From contig NC_135554.1 of NCBI RefSeq assembly GCF_964340395.1, forward strand, positions 27,706,592-27,770,591: a stretch of 64,000 nt of DNA, read 5' to 3'. This DNA is from Glandiceps talaboti. Lineage: Eukaryota; Hemichordata; Enteropneusta; Spengelidae. Positions 38,901 through 45,400 of this stretch are shown in pieces. A program made the position numbers and the translations under genes. How positions within the stretch are numbered: position 1 is the first letter of the stretch; every line of letters starts with the position of its first letter. The notes below the pieces were generated by a model. The model had not been told where the DNA came from and made no database searches. It worked only from the letters and a program-made list of their open reading frames with translations.

Positions 38901-41900
38901 AAGTGTACTGCAAAAATAATCAAAGAGTTATTAAATTTCCTGGGAAAATATTTAGAATAGTCTTAACTGTTGCACTTGATACCTTCACCTTGGGAACACA
39001 ATCATACTTTGTGACTGATCACAGACAACATTGGTAATGGTGGTCATAAAAGTAGTCATAAATGTGAAAACAAAGCCAACCACACACAGCAGGAGAACCA
39101 ATACTAACTAACCATGTGAATAAGTCAGGCCTTGCACTGTCTGTCCAGTGACTCAATTGCCTTGCCCATAGCACTGTCATTGGATCTTTATCTTGTCTTG
39201 ACTGGTTTTGGTACTGTGCACACTTTGAATAGAGGTGACATCACAGAGATGTATGTATGTCATGTTTTGACTGAATGTCTTGTGCACAGTTCAAATAGAG
39301 ATGGCATCGCAGAAATGTACAATGTATGTCATATTTTGATTGAATGCCTTGTGCAGTTTGAACAAATGTCTCTTGTTATCAATGGGTGTTGTATGTTCTG
39401 CCAGAATGCCTTGCATTTTCAAAGTATGTCATAATCTGACTGCATATCTTGTGTTTGAATGCCTTGTGCAGTTTGAACAAATGTCTCTTGTTATCAATGG
39501 GTGTTGTATGTTCTGCCAGAATGCCTTGCATTTTCAAAGTATGTCATAATCTGACTGCATATCTTGTGTAACAATTAATATCTATATAAGACACAATTTG
39601 GGGTATTTCATTGCTATTACAACAGCATAATTATGTTTCTTAAATTATCAGGATGGTCCAGTCTGGTATGGTTTTGCAATTCCACAGAAAATTAATTCAA
39701 AATTTCTAACTCCCTAAAGAATTCTATTTCAAATGGAAATTGTGTTATATAGTGTCACTGTGTATAACATTTTTACATGAAATACCATCCAATCATCATC
39801 ACTATTACATGTGGTCAATACACACTCTCTTACATTAATCCTGATTGGCTCTGTGGATTCAAGTGTGGCCTGTTTTCAATTAATGATGTCTAATACACCT
39901 GTCCAGCACATTAATTTTTATGAGTTTTCAGACCAACTTAAACTCAACATCTTCCATTGATTAAATTTCAGTATCAGTTGAAAACAAAGTCAATTTGTTT
40001 CTTTGAACTTTTCTCTTTCTTGTCATCGAAGTAAAGAACCGTTTCCATGGCAATGTTGTTTACTATCAAAGGTGCAGTCAATGTAAGAATAACTATTTCA
40101 TCTTTCTGGAAGGCAATGAAGACTACCACATCAGTTTTGGAAATGAAGCAATTCCAGACCTTCAATGGTATTCATCTTGCCGTATACTGCAGAACACTAC
40201 CTTACAAGCCTGTGAGTTTGACAAAACCACTGATATACTTTTTTAATGACTTGACCCGCCACGCTTTCTTTATAGAGAGTGAACATATACATAGCATGTC
40301 CCTAACAAGCAATAAAACTTTTACTGCCAACTCTTGGTATTAGCTGAACTTCAGAAATCTTTTTAATTTATGGATGGGTACTAATCAAACACTTAAATAT
40401 ACACTCTTTATACTTTCTCACTATACCTTATCACAGGCTGCTTCAAGTTGACAACAGTTCAATTTTGATGGCCACTTTCTCTTATGAATTTAAATTAGAT
40501 GTGAAAAACAATCTGAATTCTTAAACACATAAATATCAATTATTTATAATCATTCTCTATCATCAAAAACTAAAGTCTACAGTAATTATTCACACACACA
40601 CACACACACACACACAGACCAACTCAGACTGAGGTGTTTGCATATTGATGAGTACTTTGCATACCACATCTGTATTGCTAATTTGCATAACCAGTGGGTT
40701 TTACATGTTGGAACTGTGATTTTAATCAGCCCAGCATACTTAATTCATGACAAGACTTAGATTCTAAGCAAGAAAATTTGTTATTGCTCCCCAACTGGTT
40801 ATAAACTAGAAATTTAGTACTTGTTTTTTTTTTTTATCAATAAGACTATTTCAAAGTGAAGGTACATGCAGGTTAAAATTAAAAGTGATGTCATATATTT
40901 TTCAATATTGCATATTGAGTTCACATGATCGTGTGTTACCCATATGTATACATGTACATCTACACGCTATAGTATTGACAGTTACCTTTAATAATATGAC
41001 TATACTTCTATCATCTGTCAACACATTGTACTTTAAAGTCTTTTTGTGAAATCCACCTGAGTTCCCGAGGTGATATTCGCCAAGCTTCCCCCCCCCTCCC
41101 CTTCCAAACCATGAATAAATCCATTATGAAAACTAACATTTACATTACTTCTGTCTTTCTGTCTAACTTACTGAGGTTTACCAACTTCAAAACTATGTTC
41201 CCTCTGAAGCAAATTTTCAGCGAATATATTTTAGAAGTGAAAAGGACCGAAATTGATCTTTGATCTTGGTTACCATAAATTCCCTGTATTGAAGACTCTT
41301 TACTCTCTACCTTGCTATGATTTTGCACACATGAAACCAGTTTAGAACTCTTGGCAAACATGTGGCGGTGTTATTTACGTGATGGTAGACTTTTCTGGAG
41401 CCAGCAATGTCAAATCAAAATAAACTTTCCACACACAGCATCATTTATGTTTGGCCCCTTGATTGCAACAAAATACACCCAATACCTATTTACTAGCATA
41501 CGGCTGCCACCCAACCAACCACACAAACCACGGACCCTGTCAACAGCATGATCAGGTCCCTTTGACCCCCAACATTTGTATATCTTAAGACCAGTAAACA
41601 AACTTTTCACAAGAAATATTTTTCCATTTAGTTTTCATCAACTTTTCTCCAATAAGGTTTGAATTACTCAAAATAAAGAAATACAGTGCTACCCCTGGAC
41701 ATACCTCATCTCCGCCTAAATTTCAGATTGTTCCATTATAATAAAGGGGGAGAAGGGGGTTGGCAGTAAAAAAACACACTTTAGCAACTGGTCTTAAAAT
41801 GACATCCATTGAATTTTATCCAACAAAGTTGGAATGAATAATTTTATGTCAAGTTTACTTAAACTTCATTCCTGTATTTTATTTATAATGTACCTTTACA

Positions 41901-42424
41901 TGACACTTTCATCAGTTTTAAACTCAATATTTTCAGTTGAAGCACAATACAACAACAGGTCAACAATTCTGATAAGAAGTCAGAAGCCAGGCCGTGAGTT
42001 TAATACCAAAGAGACTGCTTGCAAGCAAAATCAGTAGCTAGTACAACCATATTTGATAATATTCTTATCACTCCATTTCCCATACATACGATAAGTTTAG
42101 ACATACGGAATCACATACAGAAATGTTCTTTTATCACTAACGTGTGCCGGTATGTTTTTTTGATCGTTATTACATCTGTAATACAACACGTGAGAGTAAA
42201 CTGACTTGGAGAAATGCTATTGCCTTCAGTATATATACATTCATGCATTTCTGACAATCCTGACTTATCAACAGTTACTTTTTTTGCCTTTCCTTCCTGG
42301 CGACATCAGACCAAATTTGAGTAGGACAGTTTGAAAGTTGTAAGTTTCAGACAAAAGAAATTCACATTGCAGGGAGACATGTGTAGTATGCGCCAAGGTA
42401 CATGTGTACACCCACACCCACCCA

Positions 42425-42455
<31 letters not shown>

Positions 42456-45400
42456 ATGTAGGTTACATGCCTTCATTTGTTACAAAGTACTCCCGTTTGA
42501 ACTCTAAATGTAGGTATTTAACAAAATTGGCTCATTTTCTTGCCACTATTTACTCAGCTTTTGTTTGGTTCAGCTTCTGCCTATATACACACACAAGACA
42601 TTCCACCTAGCATTCACTGTGCATATGCCTTGCATCTACACAACTGTCAGCCATCAAACCATCCTAGTAAACATGTCACAGTGAGGCTATTCTAAACACA
42701 AGTGAGCCCTTTCTGCTCTCGTTTGTTTGCCTTCCATTTGGCACACAGAAAGCATCCCTCGGCAATCAGCTCTCAGACCATCAGTTCAGAGTTGGAAAAA
42801 TAAACGTTCGTCTTCAAATGTCTCGTAATTTTCCTTTTCCTTTTTTTTTATTTCCACTGAGGGTGTGCTAAAATGGTGTCTGAACAAAATTTCCTATATT
42901 CAATCTGGCGCTCCTCATAAAGAAAGCTGTACATTCCAACAGTCGCATGCTTGTGTAAAATGTGTATATCAGACACTGTATAGGACAAGGCAATGTTACT
43001 CATATATCAAACTGAACCAAGGAACGTTTCTTCCCAAGACAATTCAGCATATCAGAAAACAAAGTCAGATATCCCAGACCTACTTCAACTCTTTGCAAAC
43101 CTACATACTAGCTTTATCATGAAATGTCAACTATTTTTTCACTCTCCATCCAAAGCAACTAGTTACTTATTCATCAACAAAAACCAACCCAGCAATTATA
43201 TTCTTTCAATCAAAATGCTTCTGATGAATAATTGCCAAACATTTATCAGACTATTAAAAGGGTAAATAAATGCACAAAAACCAGCCTGTTTCTACTTCAA
43301 GAGAGCAGTGAATCTTAATTCTGACTAAAATGTTGACAATTTGATATTTTCATGATGAAAATCTAAAAGGTTTATATTAAATTAAACCAAGACTCTGTCT
43401 TTAAAAAGATGAAAAAGAAAAGAAAAGAAAAAGACAACAACTAAAGTTAACAAGTGGCATTATTTAAATACAAGCTCCCCTACTTCACATAGATTCATGT
43501 CAAAAGTCCAGTTTAAAACATAACTCTACAGGTACTATTTATTGTCAAGTCCTAGAGAAGCTCTCTGAAGTGATTATCCATCCCCCTCCATTACATGACA
43601 ATCATTACCTAGGTTTTGTTTTCAATAAAGGGACTCATGACATTTTTTTATCGCTTGCGGTTAAATTTACATAATCTGATTGTTCTGCTGTAATGGTACT
43701 GAAGTCATCTCTTCAAATGCAGCCATATCTGTACCTCATAATGAGCCGCTAGTCAACTGTCAAATTTATACCAAAATGATGAATATCGCAGTTACTTGCA
43801 AGTTAATATTACTCGGATTTACTACTGGTGCAAGGAATACACTGCTATTAACTTCCTTCCTATTGCATTTCCTTATTTTAAGTATTAAATAGTATTAAAT
43901 AACTTGGGTCAAAACTAAAATCAAAAGGTTGATAAATCTATTTTTTTTCTAGCTCTTTAAAAAAGATGAAACAAATACTACAATGATTGACCCCTGCCAA
44001 TTTCATTACACTGAGATGAACATTCGTTTGTAATTTACAACAAATTTCATTGCATTAAAAATAAAATCTGTGTTGTAGTCTTCCCTTTTTAATTCTTTGG
44101 TTACAAATTCAGTTTTGCGACTTGATAGATAATGTATGAACACAAAACTTAATCACACACTCTTCAGTGAAATAAACTCCTTTAAGTTTATGGTACTTGT
44201 TTTGATTACAGTTTCGGAACATGTTTTGAAATTGTTCAGATGATTAATAACTCTAGCTGCATTACGTTACATAAATGTTCAAATGACCACAATCATAATG
44301 TCACTCTATAATTATTTTTGACAAGCACTGCAATAGTCAAACTACAATCAATATATTCAATTTTACTGTATTATCTAATTTTAGATAAGTCACTTTTATT
44401 CTGATCTGAATGCACTCGAAGGAAGTTAATCTGTGAGAATTATCAAAACTCACAACTAACAATTTGCATTTATGTTATCAATTTTGGCATTCATCATAAC
44501 CTTTCTCATCGATAAAATGTGAAAATACTACATTAATAATGATATGACTTGACCTTCCATGATTGTTATTTTATAAACTCATCTGCTTATTTAGCCGACA
44601 CTTTTATAGAAAATACCAATCCTCTCAGTGGCAAAGTGCTATACTGTGATTAAGATAAAGAAGTCAGATTTCACTTGAGATGGAAGTAAGTTGGTTAATG
44701 TTGATACTTGATTTCAAGAATTTGGGCAGAGTGAATCTTGACTTGCATGTTCAAACACTGACTCGGGTACATCTCAGCTACCTTTTCACTTAGGCCTTGT
44801 CACTCTACAGTTTGACATGACAGATCTCACAATGAGAAAACCTTACTTGGACACCAGGTAACATGGTACCATCACCATCACCCCATTCATGAGGTGCGCG
44901 GAATAAGCACAAGGGGGTTGACCCATCGATTGATGCTGCTCAAAAGAATGTCCAACAAGCACTTTTCAAAACACTTTCCAAAGTTTCCTTTAACAGGGGC
45001 TATTGAAAGCAGCCAAAGGAATGAATACAACTGGTTGATATTCCATTCAAATACCTATTCTGGGAGGACAAAAAAGGCAACAGCAAAGCAGAATTCTAAC
45101 TGTACCCGATACAAACAAAAAAGATGCAGTAGCGATACCTTACTCTAGCTATGTAAAAACAGTTAGGTAATATAATACCAACAATGCTAACAGCAGTCAG
45201 TACCCAACTACTGAATTTATCCCCTATGCAGTGGGATCACCTTGCCTCACATGGAATACCCTCTCTTTTCAACATTGGCACGACCGTTTCAAAAATTTTA
45301 ACAGCCATTACAGTTAGCTAAGTGGAATGCATGCATCCTTTCAGTCGGTAACAAAAAATGTTGCAAAAAATGCACACCATTGTGCAGACAAAAGCAACAA

